A stretch of DNA of 64,000 bases from Anaerosporobacter mobilis DSM 15930 (GTDB lineage Bacteria > Bacillota > Clostridia > Lachnospirales > Lachnospiraceae): assembly GCF_900142955.1 (NCBI RefSeq), contig NZ_FRCP01000019.1, positions 1-64,000 of the forward strand, given 5' to 3'. The translations under genes were made by a program, and so were the position numbers. Positions 26,111 through 36,008 of this stretch are shown here, piece by piece. Every line of letters begins with the position of its first letter. Position 1 is the stretch's first letter. A model generated the notes under the pieces. The model searched no databases. It saw only the letters and a program-made list of their open reading frames with translations, and was not told the origin of the DNA.

Positions 26111-26150
26111 AAAAAGAGAAGTTTCAACTTAGTTGAAAACTTCTCTTTTC
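26111..26150 (-). terminator. Terminator of the Bax-inhibitor-1 gene
   Basis: AAAAGAGAAGTTT and AAACTTCTCTTTT form a long stem with T-runs on either strand, just downstream of the gene. Confidence 0.8.
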
Positions 26151-26195
26151 ATAATTCTTACGCAATCATTTATCTCATTCTTATTCATTACTTCC

Positions 26196-27161
26196 TTAAT
26201 CGTTACTTCTTCCAAATAGACGAAGTAAATATAAGAAGATGTTAACTAAATCAAGGTATAACATTAACGCTCCAAACATAGCTAAAACAGTTGTAGAATT
26301 ATTCGTGTTCTGCTTAGCTAATGCTTTGATTTTCTGAACATCGTATGCTGTTAATCCAATAAATACTGCTAAACCAACTGCTGCAAGTGCTAAACTCAAT
26401 CCACTGCTCTTAGCGAATATATTAATTATTGATAATAAAATCACACCAGTTAAGGCCATAATACCAACGCTACCAAGAGCACTCAAATCACGTTTAGTAA
26501 CTAAACCATAGATAGCTAAAACCCCAAATACAGTAGCCGCTAAAACAAACATTGTTACAATTGATCCTAGATCATATACTAAGAATATTATTGATAGCGT
26601 CATACCATTAACGATTGAATATGCCAATAACATAACCGCAGACATAGCAACATTGTTTTTCTTCATGGCAACTTGAGCTAAGATAACGGTTACAACCTCT
26701 GCAATAATCATACCATACCAAGATAAATTGGACTCTAACAAATTATATATTAAATTGGAGTGTGCTGTGGCATAGGCCGATACTGCTGTAACTAACAAAA
26801 CTGCAAACATGAAGGCAAATGTCTTAGCCATTACATTTTGAACCTTTGTATCTAGATTTTGATTGGAATATGGTGCTGCATATCCACCATACGATGCATT
26901 TGCATTATAGTTACTATATTGATTATTATACTGATTATTGTATTGCTCATTGTACTGATTGCTATATTGATTACTGTATTCATTATTACCGTTGTTTGCA
27001 TTAGATGAACCATTTAAATTATAGTTTGAACCATCCATAGAAAAATTTCCTTTCGATGCCTCGTTCTTAGGCTCCCTTGCTCCATCTGCACTTCCTGATG
27101 TGTAAAAATTAAATACATAATCATTATTCTCTCTTGAATTCGAATTTTGATTACTATCCAT
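26196..27161 (-). CDS. Bax inhibitor-1 (YccA/YbhL-type) family membrane protein
   Basis: This 321-residue protein has a soluble N-terminal tail of about 110 residues followed by seven membrane helices of the BI-1/UPF0005 fold, which includes calcium-leak channels such as YetJ. The tail is low-complexity, rich in Asn, Gln, Tyr and Ser, with repeats of NQYxNQY (about residues 55-90). The ending LYLDLVNIFLYLLRLFG is typical of the family. The ATG at 27161 follows AAAGGAG. It is monocistronic, with its own terminator. Confidence 0.9.
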   Translation of the reverse strand: MDSNQNSNSRENNDYVFNFYTSGSADGAREPKNEASKGNFSMDGSNYNLNGSSNANNGNNEYSNQYSNQYNEQYNNQYNNQYSNYNANASYGGYAAPYSNQNLDTKVQNVMAKTFAFMFAVLLVTAVSAYATAHSNLIYNLLESNLSWYGMIIAEVVTVILAQVAMKKNNVAMSAVMLLAYSIVNGMTLSIIFLVYDLGSIVTMFVLAATVFGVLAIYGLVTKRDLSALGSVGIMALTGVILLSIINIFAKSSGLSLALAAVGLAVFIGLTAYDVQKIKALAKQNTNNSTTVLAMFGALMLYLDLVNIFLYLLRLFGRSND

Positions 27162-27313
27162 AATAAAATGCTCCTTTCTTATGTCTGGAGACTTTGTGCA
27201 TAGCACAATTTCCGGTTGAAAAACTAGTTTATCAACCTATACCCTCCAATTAATTTTACTTTATAATCTCCCACCATAATTACCAACAATTATGACATTA
27301 TTATAATATCATA

Positions 27314-27347
27314 TAGGCCCGTGATAGTCAAATTAACACGGGCCTAT
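27314..27347 (-). terminator. Terminator of the Big2 protein gene
   Basis: TAGGCCCGTG and CACGGGCCTA form a perfect 10-bp stem just after the stop codon. The following T-run is weak. Confidence 0.7.
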
Positions 27348-27361
27348 TTACTATAAATATA

Positions 27362-30300
27362 CTAATTTATTTTCTTAACGGTAACTCTACAATAAAACTT
27401 CGTACCTCTATATGTTGCAACAATTGTAGCTTTACCTGGCTTTCTAGCAATTACATTGCCTCGATTATCTACGGTTGCTACACTCATATTCGTTGATTCC
27501 CATGTTACGCCAGTAGAAACACTTTCAAGGTATAACTGATGTTGAGAATATTGCTCTATTGTAAGCGCAGTTCTACTAATACCAAGAACGGTTACTGTAG
27601 CTGTATCCATCTTACCACTAGTTGTGTAAGCAGTAATGGTACATGTACCCGGGTGTTTACCAGTTACTTTACCTGTTGATTTATTAACCGTTGCTACATA
27701 ATCATTATCCGACTCCCAAGTTACACTATCTGTACTTGTAGGAGGAGTAACGGACTTAGGCATTACCTTAGATTGGTTAACCGCTAATACAACATCATCA
27801 GTAATGATTGTAATATTCGATGCACTAACTGCTGCCTTTACTTCAACACGGCAAACAGCTTTTTTATTACTACTATCCTTTGCTTTTGCAGTTATATATA
27901 CAATTCCTGGCTGCAATGCGTATACCGTACCCTTTGAATCTACTGTAGCTATGGATTTATCACTAGAAGACCATGTTACCGACTTATAAGTTGCACTTTT
28001 TGGAGAAATAGTAGCTTTTAATGTAGCTTTTCTTCCGGCAACTACCGTCATAGAATAACGGTTTAATTTCACACTTGTTACCAAACGTACTACCTGTATC
28101 TTACATGTAGCTTTAACTTTGCTTCCATCTGTCGCTGTCGCTGTAATCGTTGTTGTTCCATACTTTTTAGCAGTAACTTTACCTGATGAATTAACTGATG
28201 CTACAGAAGGATTACTTGAAGTCCATTTGATTTTCTTATTAGAAGCTGTTGTTGTAACCGTTGCTTTTAATTGAACAGACTTCTTATACCCAAGTTTATA
28301 GCTTGAATAATTTAATTTAATTTTTGTAACATTCTGCTTAACCGTAACTACACAGAATGCCTTATAACCATTTTCTTTGGTAGTAACTGTAATAATTGCT
28401 GTACCTGTTTTCTTACCTGTTACTTTACCCTTTGAAGAAACCGTAGCAACACTTTCATTGGACGATTCAAAAGTTACATTAGGGTTTGTAGCACCGTTTG
28501 GTGTTACCGTTGCCTTTAATGTGAATGATTTATCTTTGTAAATCGTCTTCTTATCGTAATTAAGTTGTAATCCCGATACTTCTTCCTCTACTACTACATT
28601 ACAGTATGCAATTTCACCATTAATTAGCTTAGCCATGATAATTGTAGAGCCCTGTGCTACACCTTTAACCACACCTTTATCTGTTACTGTAGCAACAGCT
28701 GTGTTTGTAGAGGTCCAAGTAATATTAACCTCTGTAGAGGAAGCCGGATTCAAGGTATATGGAATCTTATATTCCTCACCTACGTGCACTACAACATCTC
28801 TTAACCCAATAGAAATTCCCTTTGCTTGTTCTTTAACATATATAGTACAAGTACCCATGAAATTTCCTTCTACCGTTCTTGCAATTATCGTTGTTTCACC
28901 AACTGCTACTGGTGTAATTAAACCAGTTGATGCATTAACAGTAGCAACTGAAGGTTTTGTTGATGACCAAGTAACCTTCTTATTTCCTGCTGTTGTAGGT
29001 AATACCGTATAACCAATGGTCGTGGTCTCACCCATATAAACTATCTTTTCTGAAGATGCTAATTTTAATCCTGTTACCGATTCTGTAACCTTAACACGAC
29101 AGTATTTTGTTGTTGCATTTGTTCCTGGTGCAGAGGCTGCAATGATTGTTTCACCAGCAGATAATAATTTTAACTTACCACCCTCTACAGTTGCAACTTT
29201 CTCATTACTTGATGACCAAACAATGTCTTTTGTACTTGCTGTTGAAGGTTGTACCGTTGCTGTTATCGTATAAGACCCTTGTGACAACGGAACTTCTACG
29301 CTTGTATCGGATAATGTAATGCTTTCAATTAATTCTGTGACAGTAACCTTACAAGTACCGAGTACAATATTATTCGTACTAACAGCCATTATTAATGTTT
29401 CACCAGCTTTTTTACCTGTAACGTTAGCAATTCTTGTACTTCCTGCTTCCGCTTTAACAGTTGCAATATTCTCATCAAGAGAAATCCATCTTAAATCTAC
29501 ACTTGTAACACCAGATGGCTCAAAAACTGCTTTCACAGTCTTAACATCATCAACGAATAAGGATAGCTCTGATGGAGTAATTGTAATCTTACTTGCTGAA
29601 GAGTATACGTAAATCTTACAGATTGCTCTCTTTACAACACCATCAACTACTGCAGATGCAATAATCTCAGCTTCCCCATCTTTAACACCCGTTAAATACC
29701 CATCTGCATCTACTGTAACAACTGATTTGTTAGAAGATGTCCATGTAACATCTGCGATATTATTGTTTGTAACTTTTAATTGTAGCACTTTAGAGCCTAC
29801 CGGAATATTTGCTTCTGTAACATTTAACTTAAGTCCATCTGCAATTTCAACCTTTAATGTGTATTTGGAACCCGCTGCTTCTTTATATAAATCTGCATAG
29901 TCTGCTTTTAGGGTCATTGTGATTTCAGCAGTCCCTTCTTTAAGCGCAGATAATTCACCATTTGAATATGAAAGATACATTTTATATGCTTCAGGTACAT
30001 CAATATTAAAATGATTTAATGCTTGAATATTAGAATTATCTAATAAACTATATATATCATTAACATTCATACGAATGGTACCAGATCCAGTATCCGCTAT
30101 ATTATTAAAATGAATTGGAATATCAAAGTACATATGATATGGATATCCATCATTATATAGATAATTTTCATTAATAATCTCTTTCTTACCAGTACCACCA
30201 TCACCGATATATGTATTCATATAATATCGACCAGCTTTTGAGGAAGCGTTGACACTAACTTTACTCGAAACTGTATCCGCTGTTAATTTTACTTTGTCAG

Positions 30301-31246
30301 TTGTCTTCATAGTCGCAAGTGCTGCAGTATCAATAACCTCATCACCTTTGCGTTGATATATCATGTAATAAAGTTCAGATGCCACCGTAGAGTTAACATA
30401 AAACTGATCCCCGGTCGGTTGATATGGTTTGAAAACCTGTGCTTTATTGTAGTCTGTTACAATTTCTGTTGTATCAGACATAGAAATAGAACTATAACCA
30501 TGAGGCATTACCAATACATCTATTGTATCACTGATAATCCTACCTGAATTAGCCTTCGTTACAGCCTTACCTGTTATAGTACAATATCCCGCACCTACAG
30601 CCGTTACGTTACCTACATTATCCACTTTTGCTACACGGCTATTGGAAGTTGTCCATGTCATTGCATAATTGACATTCGTATAAGCAAAACTTAAGTTACC
30701 ATTCGTTGGTTTTGTAGGATACGAAGTGGCATACTTCATTCCTGCCTTTGTATCCAATACCAATACCCTGTTTTTACCGTCCTTCTTAATTGGGAACGCC
30801 GCATTATCCGAGGAGTCAATTGTAAACCCTACATAGATTTCACAGGCTAATGTGCTTGTTGTACCATTATTATCATATTGGAGTGTAACTGTAGCTTGAC
30901 CAGGTCGCTTTGGCGAAATCTTGATTTGTTTCCCCTTAATATTACCATCACCAATTGCACCTGTTTGCTCTTGAATATCAACAATCTCTTTATTTTGCGG
31001 CGTTACAGTCCACGTAAAATCAACACCAACTGTCGTATTGTCAGAAGAAGATATTCTTAGGTCAACTTCACCTTCATTCAGTACCAATTCCGTAACAGGT
31101 GTAGTAGATGAACCGGAGTACAAATTATAAGAAGATGCAGCCTTAACTACATTGATTGTTATTCCTTTATCACCAAAAAATGACGTTACAAATGCCAATA
31201 CCAATGTCAGTGCTAATACCTTTCTTAAGATTTTATTCATTTTCAT
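27362..31246 (-). CDS. Large secreted protein with many Big2 (bacterial Ig-like) domains
   Basis: This 1294-residue protein has a signal peptide (KKVLALTLVLAFVTSFFG region, first 36 residues). I count about eleven Big2 modules, recognisable by TWxSSNxSVATVxxxGxVTGxxxG, from about residue 195 to the end; the last five are the most regular. The section from about 255 to 460 has no clear Big2 repeat. No LPxTG anchor, S-layer homology domain or enzyme domain is visible, and it ends on VTVKKIN. It is probably an adhesive or structural cell-surface or spore-coat protein. AGGAGG precedes the ATG. Confidence 0.88.
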   Translation of the reverse strand: MKMNKILRKVLALTLVLAFVTSFFGDKGITINVVKAASSYNLYSGSSTTPVTELVLNEGEVDLRISSSDNTTVGVDFTWTVTPQNKEIVDIQEQTGAIGDGNIKGKQIKISPKRPGQATVTLQYDNNGTTSTLACEIYVGFTIDSSDNAAFPIKKDGKNRVLVLDTKAGMKYATSYPTKPTNGNLSFAYTNVNYAMTWTTSNSRVAKVDNVGNVTAVGAGYCTITGKAVTKANSGRIISDTIDVLVMPHGYSSISMSDTTEIVTDYNKAQVFKPYQPTGDQFYVNSTVASELYYMIYQRKGDEVIDTAALATMKTTDKVKLTADTVSSKVSVNASSKAGRYYMNTYIGDGGTGKKEIINENYLYNDGYPYHMYFDIPIHFNNIADTGSGTIRMNVNDIYSLLDNSNIQALNHFNIDVPEAYKMYLSYSNGELSALKEGTAEITMTLKADYADLYKEAAGSKYTLKVEIADGLKLNVTEANIPVGSKVLQLKVTNNNIADVTWTSSNKSVVTVDADGYLTGVKDGEAEIIASAVVDGVVKRAICKIYVYSSASKITITPSELSLFVDDVKTVKAVFEPSGVTSVDLRWISLDENIATVKAEAGSTRIANVTGKKAGETLIMAVSTNNIVLGTCKVTVTELIESITLSDTSVEVPLSQGSYTITATVQPSTASTKDIVWSSSNEKVATVEGGKLKLLSAGETIIAASAPGTNATTKYCRVKVTESVTGLKLASSEKIVYMGETTTIGYTVLPTTAGNKKVTWSSTKPSVATVNASTGLITPVAVGETTIIARTVEGNFMGTCTIYVKEQAKGISIGLRDVVVHVGEEYKIPYTLNPASSTEVNITWTSTNTAVATVTDKGVVKGVAQGSTIIMAKLINGEIAYCNVVVEEEVSGLQLNYDKKTIYKDKSFTLKATVTPNGATNPNVTFESSNESVATVSSKGKVTGKKTGTAIITVTTKENGYKAFCVVTVKQNVTKIKLNYSSYKLGYKKSVQLKATVTTTASNKKIKWTSSNPSVASVNSSGKVTAKKYGTTTITATATDGSKVKATCKIQVVRLVTSVKLNRYSMTVVAGRKATLKATISPKSATYKSVTWSSSDKSIATVDSKGTVYALQPGIVYITAKAKDSSNKKAVCRVEVKAAVSASNITIITDDVVLAVNQSKVMPKSVTPPTSTDSVTWESDNDYVATVNKSTGKVTGKHPGTCTITAYTTSGKMDTATVTVLGISRTALTIEQYSQHQLYLESVSTGVTWESTNMSVATVDNRGNVIARKPGKATIVATYRGTKFYCRVTVKKIN

Positions 31247-31504
31247 GTTTAAATTCCTCCTCTGTCATACTTAATACTAAAACGCTATTATTCTATTCAG
31301 AAACATCCATGCTTCCAAAACGATTCGAATAACAGGTAAAGCCTTTGCTTTAAAACAAATCCTAAATCAAGAGTTGTATTATCAAAGGACATATATATAG
31401 TTATCTATTTTATCGACCAACCTAATAAAAAACATTAGCCTTTAGCTTATATATTAAGAATATATTTTGACAAAATCATGTCATTTATCAGTAATTATGT
31501 TTAA

Positions 31505-32473
31505 TTATGGCAGTACATAGGTCCTAGTTAAAGTATGTACCATATCAACATAGACTTGTTTACACGCTTCTTCTTGTCCATGATTAATATATTCTAAACA
31601 TGGTTCTAAATACTCTTGCCATAAGGACTCATAAATCCCATCTCGTTCTTCTAATACATTAATTGAATTCACAATGGAAGGTGCAATATCATAATATTGT
31701 TCAACCAATCTTTTTCCTTCTCCTGTTTCCATGAGGTAGTTATCACGGAACGCACGAAATGCTTCTAGTTCAAAACAATCATCTGGCTTACCTAGTGAAT
31801 CACATACCGCAGTCGTTATGAAACATAATTTTCTTCTCTTGAATCCATCTCTTATCTCTATATAATCCGCCTTACTAAACTTTTGTAAAGAATAGCGTTT
31901 CCCCCATTCGTTCGTTATGGCATCTGCAACGACTTCTGCTACCTCTAATTTTGTTTTTCGTATCATTGGAACCGTGAATAATGCTAGGATAAATCGATTT
32001 TCATCAACCTTCTTTGTATTCGTTATCTTACCATTTTCGGATCGCTTGATCTTACAAGCCTCTTCCATGTCATCTAGAATACGATTTACCCAAAGATCAA
32101 CTAACTGTTGCTCTGTTTCTACTGCATATTCCTGTCTTAATAGCTGATTACGATCAATATACGGTAATCTACCACATACTTTATCTAAAGTTTGAATAAT
32201 TGGCAAACACGACTCAAGATATCTAGTAAAAGCATCTTCGTACAAATTTGCCTTAAATGATTTCATTAAATCTAGATGTTCAAGTAATATACTTGCACCT
32301 TGATTCATCGCAGTATCACATAATTTCTCGTATTCATTACAATTTTCTGCTACCTTCTCTGTACTTCCAACGTCAATTTTCTTACCACAATACATGCAGA
32401 CACAAGTATTTAAATCCTCTGGTACCTTTAAAAGTCCCTTACAGAAAGGACAATTCATCTCCTTAAAATTCAT
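31505..32473 (-). CDS. Zinc-ribbon protein with CFI-box C-terminal motif
   Basis: This 322-residue soluble protein has an N-terminal zinc ribbon (CPFC at 8-11 and CMYC at 26-29) and a helical middle. Near the C-terminus is CFITTAVCDSLGKPDDC (217-233) followed by FRAFRDNYL, which matches what I remember as the CFI-box C-terminal domain in proteins of unknown function. Three cysteines there could bind metal or be modified. The first ATG is kept because AGAGGAAG precedes it. It has no clear operon partner, though the next gene upstream is on the same strand about 50 bases away. Confidence 0.75.
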   Translation of the reverse strand: MNFKEMNCPFCKGLLKVPEDLNTCVCMYCGKKIDVGSTEKVAENCNEYEKLCDTAMNQGASILLEHLDLMKSFKANLYEDAFTRYLESCLPIIQTLDKVCGRLPYIDRNQLLRQEYAVETEQQLVDLWVNRILDDMEEACKIKRSENGKITNTKKVDENRFILALFTVPMIRKTKLEVAEVVADAITNEWGKRYSLQKFSKADYIEIRDGFKRRKLCFITTAVCDSLGKPDDCFELEAFRAFRDNYLMETGEGKRLVEQYYDIAPSIVNSINVLEERDGIYESLWQEYLEPCLEYINHGQEEACKQVYVDMVHTLTRTYVLP

Positions 32474-32523
32474 CTTATCTTCCTCTCTTTGTTAAGTCTT
32501 AGCTACCACAGACCTTAGTAACA

Positions 32524-33129
32524 TCAACCACCTAAAGTAACATCCTGTTTTTGATACCATTTGATAGCCTCTTCAAAATGTTCATTCTTATAATCTGGCC
32601 ACAAATCATTAACAACATAAAAATCAGCATATACCGACTGAACAGGAAGAAATCCCGATAACCGACACATGCCACCCCAACGTATGATCATATCTATTCT
32701 CGATATTGCCTTAGAACAAAAACCATTACGCAAGTCCCAATCCCAACCATAATTCACCAAGAAGTTTACCTTCATCTTAGAACTATCTTCTTCTATATTT
32801 CTCTTTGTATAAGGCAATAATTCCTCCGGAAAGAATTTGGAATCAGTATTTCCTACTACCAATAATGACACAGCCTCATTCTCAATTAATTTAACCGCAT
32901 CCGTGCATGCTTGCTGGAACGCTTTAATTTGCTCTTTAGGACGCCTACAGTTATCCACGGTAAAGCCATAATACGTTACCTCTTCCACCCCATAACGCAT
33001 TGCTTCTTTCAAAACTTCTAAGCCAGGATTCAAACCATGTTGATATCCATCTGACTTATCCATACTTTTATCTTTGGCCCATCTTCGATTACCATCTGGT
33101 ATTATCCCAATATGTCTAGGAATTCGCAT
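32524..33129 (-). CDS. cis-prenyltransferase (undecaprenyl diphosphate synthase-like), short form
   Basis: This 201-residue protein belongs to the UppS family that chains isopentenyl units with cis geometry. Motif I is HIGIIPDGNRRWA with the catalytic Asp12, followed by GFTVDNCRRPKEQ and the C-terminal MIIRWGGMCRLSGFLPVQ and LWPDY. It is 30-50 residues shorter than normal UppS, with a deletion before the RxGG motif, and RTGGEQRLSNF is changed to RWGGMCRLSGF. It is probably a paralogue, with the housekeeping uppS elsewhere. It could be altered in chain length or activity. dxs and ispA in the window supply its precursors. Confidence 0.82.
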   Translation of the reverse strand: MRIPRHIGIIPDGNRRWAKDKSMDKSDGYQHGLNPGLEVLKEAMRYGVEEVTYYGFTVDNCRRPKEQIKAFQQACTDAVKLIENEAVSLLVVGNTDSKFFPEELLPYTKRNIEEDSSKMKVNFLVNYGWDWDLRNGFCSKAISRIDMIIRWGGMCRLSGFLPVQSVYADFYVVNDLWPDYKNEHFEEAIKWYQKQDVTLGG

Positions 33130-33247
33130 ATAATACTCTCCTTAATTATATATAATATACTTCAAAATAACTACCTATATTTTAGTATTCCTTATTTTCA
33201 AGCTCCTAGACATATTCCTCTTTGATTTACTCGACAATATTATTAGA

Positions 33248-34447
33248 CTATAAACGATTGGGATCTACTTCATCAAAATAATATCCTCCAAAGTCCTCCA
33301 TAGAAAAGCATGCTCCATCTTCCCTTTGCATCTCAGGGAACAAAGTAAGCTCCTCCACTTCTTCTACCCAATTAAGCATATATGCAGTTATTGGCGAAAT
33401 CATCTTCACTTCACCGTATTCATTCGGTATTAAAGTTTCATTGTACGTACTAAGCATTATCTCATATGGATAGGTTTCCGTCACATACTCATTCACATCT
33501 TCCGGAGAAGCACCCTCATACAGATCTAGAGCACCATACAAATGTAGAATTTCATGTGCATATGTAGCTGGATTCTCATAACTCCCATAACTGCTCGAAT
33601 CCTCTAGAAAGATTGTACACATCTCCTCTTTATTAATATTCTTGTCTTCTAAATAATGAGAATATGTATAGGAAGTTCCTTCATCCTTTAGAAAAAAAAG
33701 ATATCCTATACTATTCGTTCCATACTTTTCTATAATGTAAGCTTTGTCAATATTCTCTTGAATCCATAGTTTATTATATAGATAATATGTATATTGATTC
33801 GTATCTTCCGAATCGCTATCCACCACAAAATCAATCGACTGAGAATATAATAAGTCTGACTGAGAATCCATATCGTATAGGAAGTGGATCTGCTTATTAT
33901 ACGCTTTCCCTTCTTTCTCAATCCAAGTTACTGCCTCTTCTAAAGAATCTTTACAATATTTCTTTTCCTCCTCCGTCCATTCATTTCCATTAATATCGAC
34001 AAAGATGGATATCAAGATGTTATCACCTTCCAAAAGCTTGGAACTCCCTAACTTCTGTTCCTCTTCACTTACCTGTTTACTCGTTTCAGCTATCTCTACG
34101 TCACTAACTTCCTGTGCCTCATTAACAAAAGCTTGCGTCGATTCCTCTTGTTTATCTTGGTGTACTAAGGAAGGATTATTCTGTATAATTATGATACTCA
34201 GCATGAAAAAGAAAATAACAAAGATTGAAAATGCAGTATATAATGACGTCTCTCTTCGTAACTTCTTCTTTTCTAGCTTAATAAAGTCTTCCTGTTTTTT
34301 CTTACCTTCTTCATTAATCCTGTTCTCTTGTTCTATCGTATAAATGTATGAATTCTTATCTTGTTCACCAGAATGTAATTGCCATCCGCAATATCTACAG
34401 TAGTTTGGTTCTCCTCTTAATTCTTTTCCACAATGTCTACAATACAT
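33248..34447 (-). CDS. Membrane-anchored zinc metallopeptidase-like protein with N-terminal zinc ribbon
   Basis: This 399-residue protein has a cytoplasmic zinc ribbon (CRHCGKELRGEPNYCRYCG, residues 3-21), a coiled stretch, one membrane helix (about 70-92) and a large outside domain. The extracellular part carries HEILHLYGALD (298-308), an HExxHxxGxxD metzincin-like zinc site with Glu299 as catalytic base. The layout suggests a sensor or anchor facing the cytoplasm linked to an outer protease. The substrate is unknown. The downstream neighbours are the short prenyltransferase and the CFI-box protein; the gaps are over 100 bases, so it may be transcribed alone. Confidence 0.75.
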   Translation of the reverse strand: MYCRHCGKELRGEPNYCRYCGWQLHSGEQDKNSYIYTIEQENRINEEGKKKQEDFIKLEKKKLRRETSLYTAFSIFVIFFFMLSIIIIQNNPSLVHQDKQEESTQAFVNEAQEVSDVEIAETSKQVSEEEQKLGSSKLLEGDNILISIFVDINGNEWTEEEKKYCKDSLEEAVTWIEKEGKAYNKQIHFLYDMDSQSDLLYSQSIDFVVDSDSEDTNQYTYYLYNKLWIQENIDKAYIIEKYGTNSIGYLFFLKDEGTSYTYSHYLEDKNINKEEMCTIFLEDSSSYGSYENPATYAHEILHLYGALDLYEGASPEDVNEYVTETYPYEIMLSTYNETLIPNEYGEVKMISPITAYMLNWVEEVEELTLFPEMQREDGACFSMEDFGGYYFDEVDPNRL

Positions 34448-34536
34448 ATCATATCCCCCTTACCTACATAATGATAGCATTCCTTGATAGGCCTCAAGAA
34501 TAGTACATATTACCCACCAATAACAAACCTATCTAC

Positions 34537-35886
34537 TTACTGCTTAGAATCTGATGTTTCTATAGAGTTTAGGAAATCTTTTTGTTCTTCATAAGTTTTA
34601 AAATAGTGATATTCCCCTTCCTTGTCTGAACAGAAATAATAGTATTCCGTTTCAGCTGGATATAACGCTGCCTGAATTGCTTTCTTACCTGGATTTGCAA
34701 TTGGTCCATCCGGTAATGCTTTGCACTTTCTTGTATTGTAATAGTCATTATAACGATTGATATCACCTGTAATATATGGTTTCACATATCTTTCTATATA
34801 ATAAATAGTACAATCACATTGTAATCGCATTCCTATTTCCAATCGATTATAAAGCACGGAACCAATCTTCGCTCGTTCAGCATCTTTACCAGTCTCTTTC
34901 TCAATTATTGATGCTATCGTGATTATCTCATCTAAGGTATATCCCAATTCTTCTGCACGGGTATAATACTCCTCTGTATATTTCTTATCTGTATTCGCTA
35001 CAATTTTCTTAAGAACATCAGAAGGTTCACTGTTTCCATAAAATTCATAGGTATCAGGATATAGGTATCCTTCTAAGGTAAAACAACGATTTTCTTTCAA
35101 AAGCTGACTGGAGATACTTTTAGATGCCGAATAATCAATTTCTTCTGATGCTGCAAAAAGTGCATCTACCGAGGCACATACCCCTTTTTCAACTAATAAC
35201 TCGAAAACTTGTGCAACGGAATAACCTTCTGGTATGGTAACCTTCTTAACATTACTTGCTATCTTCTCACTTATGTATTTTACTTTCGTTGCAGCTGGAA
35301 GTGTACTAACTTTCTTATATGGATTAAGTACAATAACCCCAGCGTATTGCTTTACAGAATATCCTGCATCTTTAAGTGCTGTATCGCTAGAATAAAGCTT
35401 ATATCCACTCTTTGCAGATAGTACATAAGATAATGCACTTGCTTCTACCATAGCCGCATTGCTATCCTTATCTAAGTACATCTTATATTTTAACGTAACT
35501 TTTTTGGCCTTTGCTTTCTTACTAGCATAGGTATAGGCAGTCTTACTATCTTTCGTGAAGATAATCTTTTTACCATTCTTCGTATTTGTTACCGTCGCCT
35601 TATTCGTAGTAAAGTCATATGAATATTCTATATTAGTTAGATTACTACACGTTCTACGTAACGGTAGCATAATATTAGAGGATTTCTTGATAATTCTTTG
35701 TGTTCCCTGCTCGCTATTCCAATCAAAGAAGGTATATTTTCCTTTTGCATCGGCAATTAAAACTCCATATTTTCCTGCACTGCTTGCTTCTACATTTGTT
35801 AATGAACGATTCAATAAATTACAACTTAATATTATCACAATCATAAGTATTGAAATTGTCAATCTAGCATATTTACTATTTTTCAT
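34537..35886 (-). CDS. MltG-like endolytic murein transglycosylase with N-terminal stalk-like domain
   Basis: This 449-residue exported protein has a signal anchor (10-28), a domain at about 38-165 resembling the copper-amine-oxidase-N/stalk fold (IMLPLRRTCSNLTNIEYSYD), and a C-terminal MltG/YceG catalytic domain. The latter has LEGYLYPDTYEF, the catalytic Glu329 in ASIIEKETG, SVLYNRLEIGMRLQCD and LPDGPIANPGKKAIQAAL. MltG cuts nascent glycan strands and sets their length. The stalk domain and the DCT in place of the common DPT are unusual, so this may be a second, specialised MltG. There is no close operon partner. Confidence 0.85.
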   Translation of the reverse strand: MKNSKYARLTISILMIVIILSCNLLNRSLTNVEASSAGKYGVLIADAKGKYTFFDWNSEQGTQRIIKKSSNIMLPLRRTCSNLTNIEYSYDFTTNKATVTNTKNGKKIIFTKDSKTAYTYASKKAKAKKVTLKYKMYLDKDSNAAMVEASALSYVLSAKSGYKLYSSDTALKDAGYSVKQYAGVIVLNPYKKVSTLPAATKVKYISEKIASNVKKVTIPEGYSVAQVFELLVEKGVCASVDALFAASEEIDYSASKSISSQLLKENRCFTLEGYLYPDTYEFYGNSEPSDVLKKIVANTDKKYTEEYYTRAEELGYTLDEIITIASIIEKETGKDAERAKIGSVLYNRLEIGMRLQCDCTIYYIERYVKPYITGDINRYNDYYNTRKCKALPDGPIANPGKKAIQAALYPAETEYYYFCSDKEGEYHYFKTYEEQKDFLNSIETSDSKQ

Positions 35887-36008
35887 ACCCTAACAAATCC
35901 TTTCTATACTCTTATTCTTGCATTACAAACACAACCTACTATTTAGCCATCAGTTAAATTATACAACACTATATCTCATATGGCATTAAGACTTTCTTAA
36001 ATTTCGAA

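Noticed and set aside
28635..31060. Several plus-strand open frames of 60-125 codons
   Set aside because: They are shadows antisense to the Big2 repeats, whose biased composition keeps opposite frames open.
31247..31504. Possible cyclic-di-GMP or other riboswitch before the Big2 gene
   Set aside because: A short AAAGCAAAGGC-like stretch drew attention, but the conserved core and pairing of the GEMM class could not be built.
33730..33921. Lysine/arginine-rich 63-codon frame inside the metallopeptidase gene
   Set aside because: It overlaps the well-supported protease frame on the same strand and has no start signal of its own.
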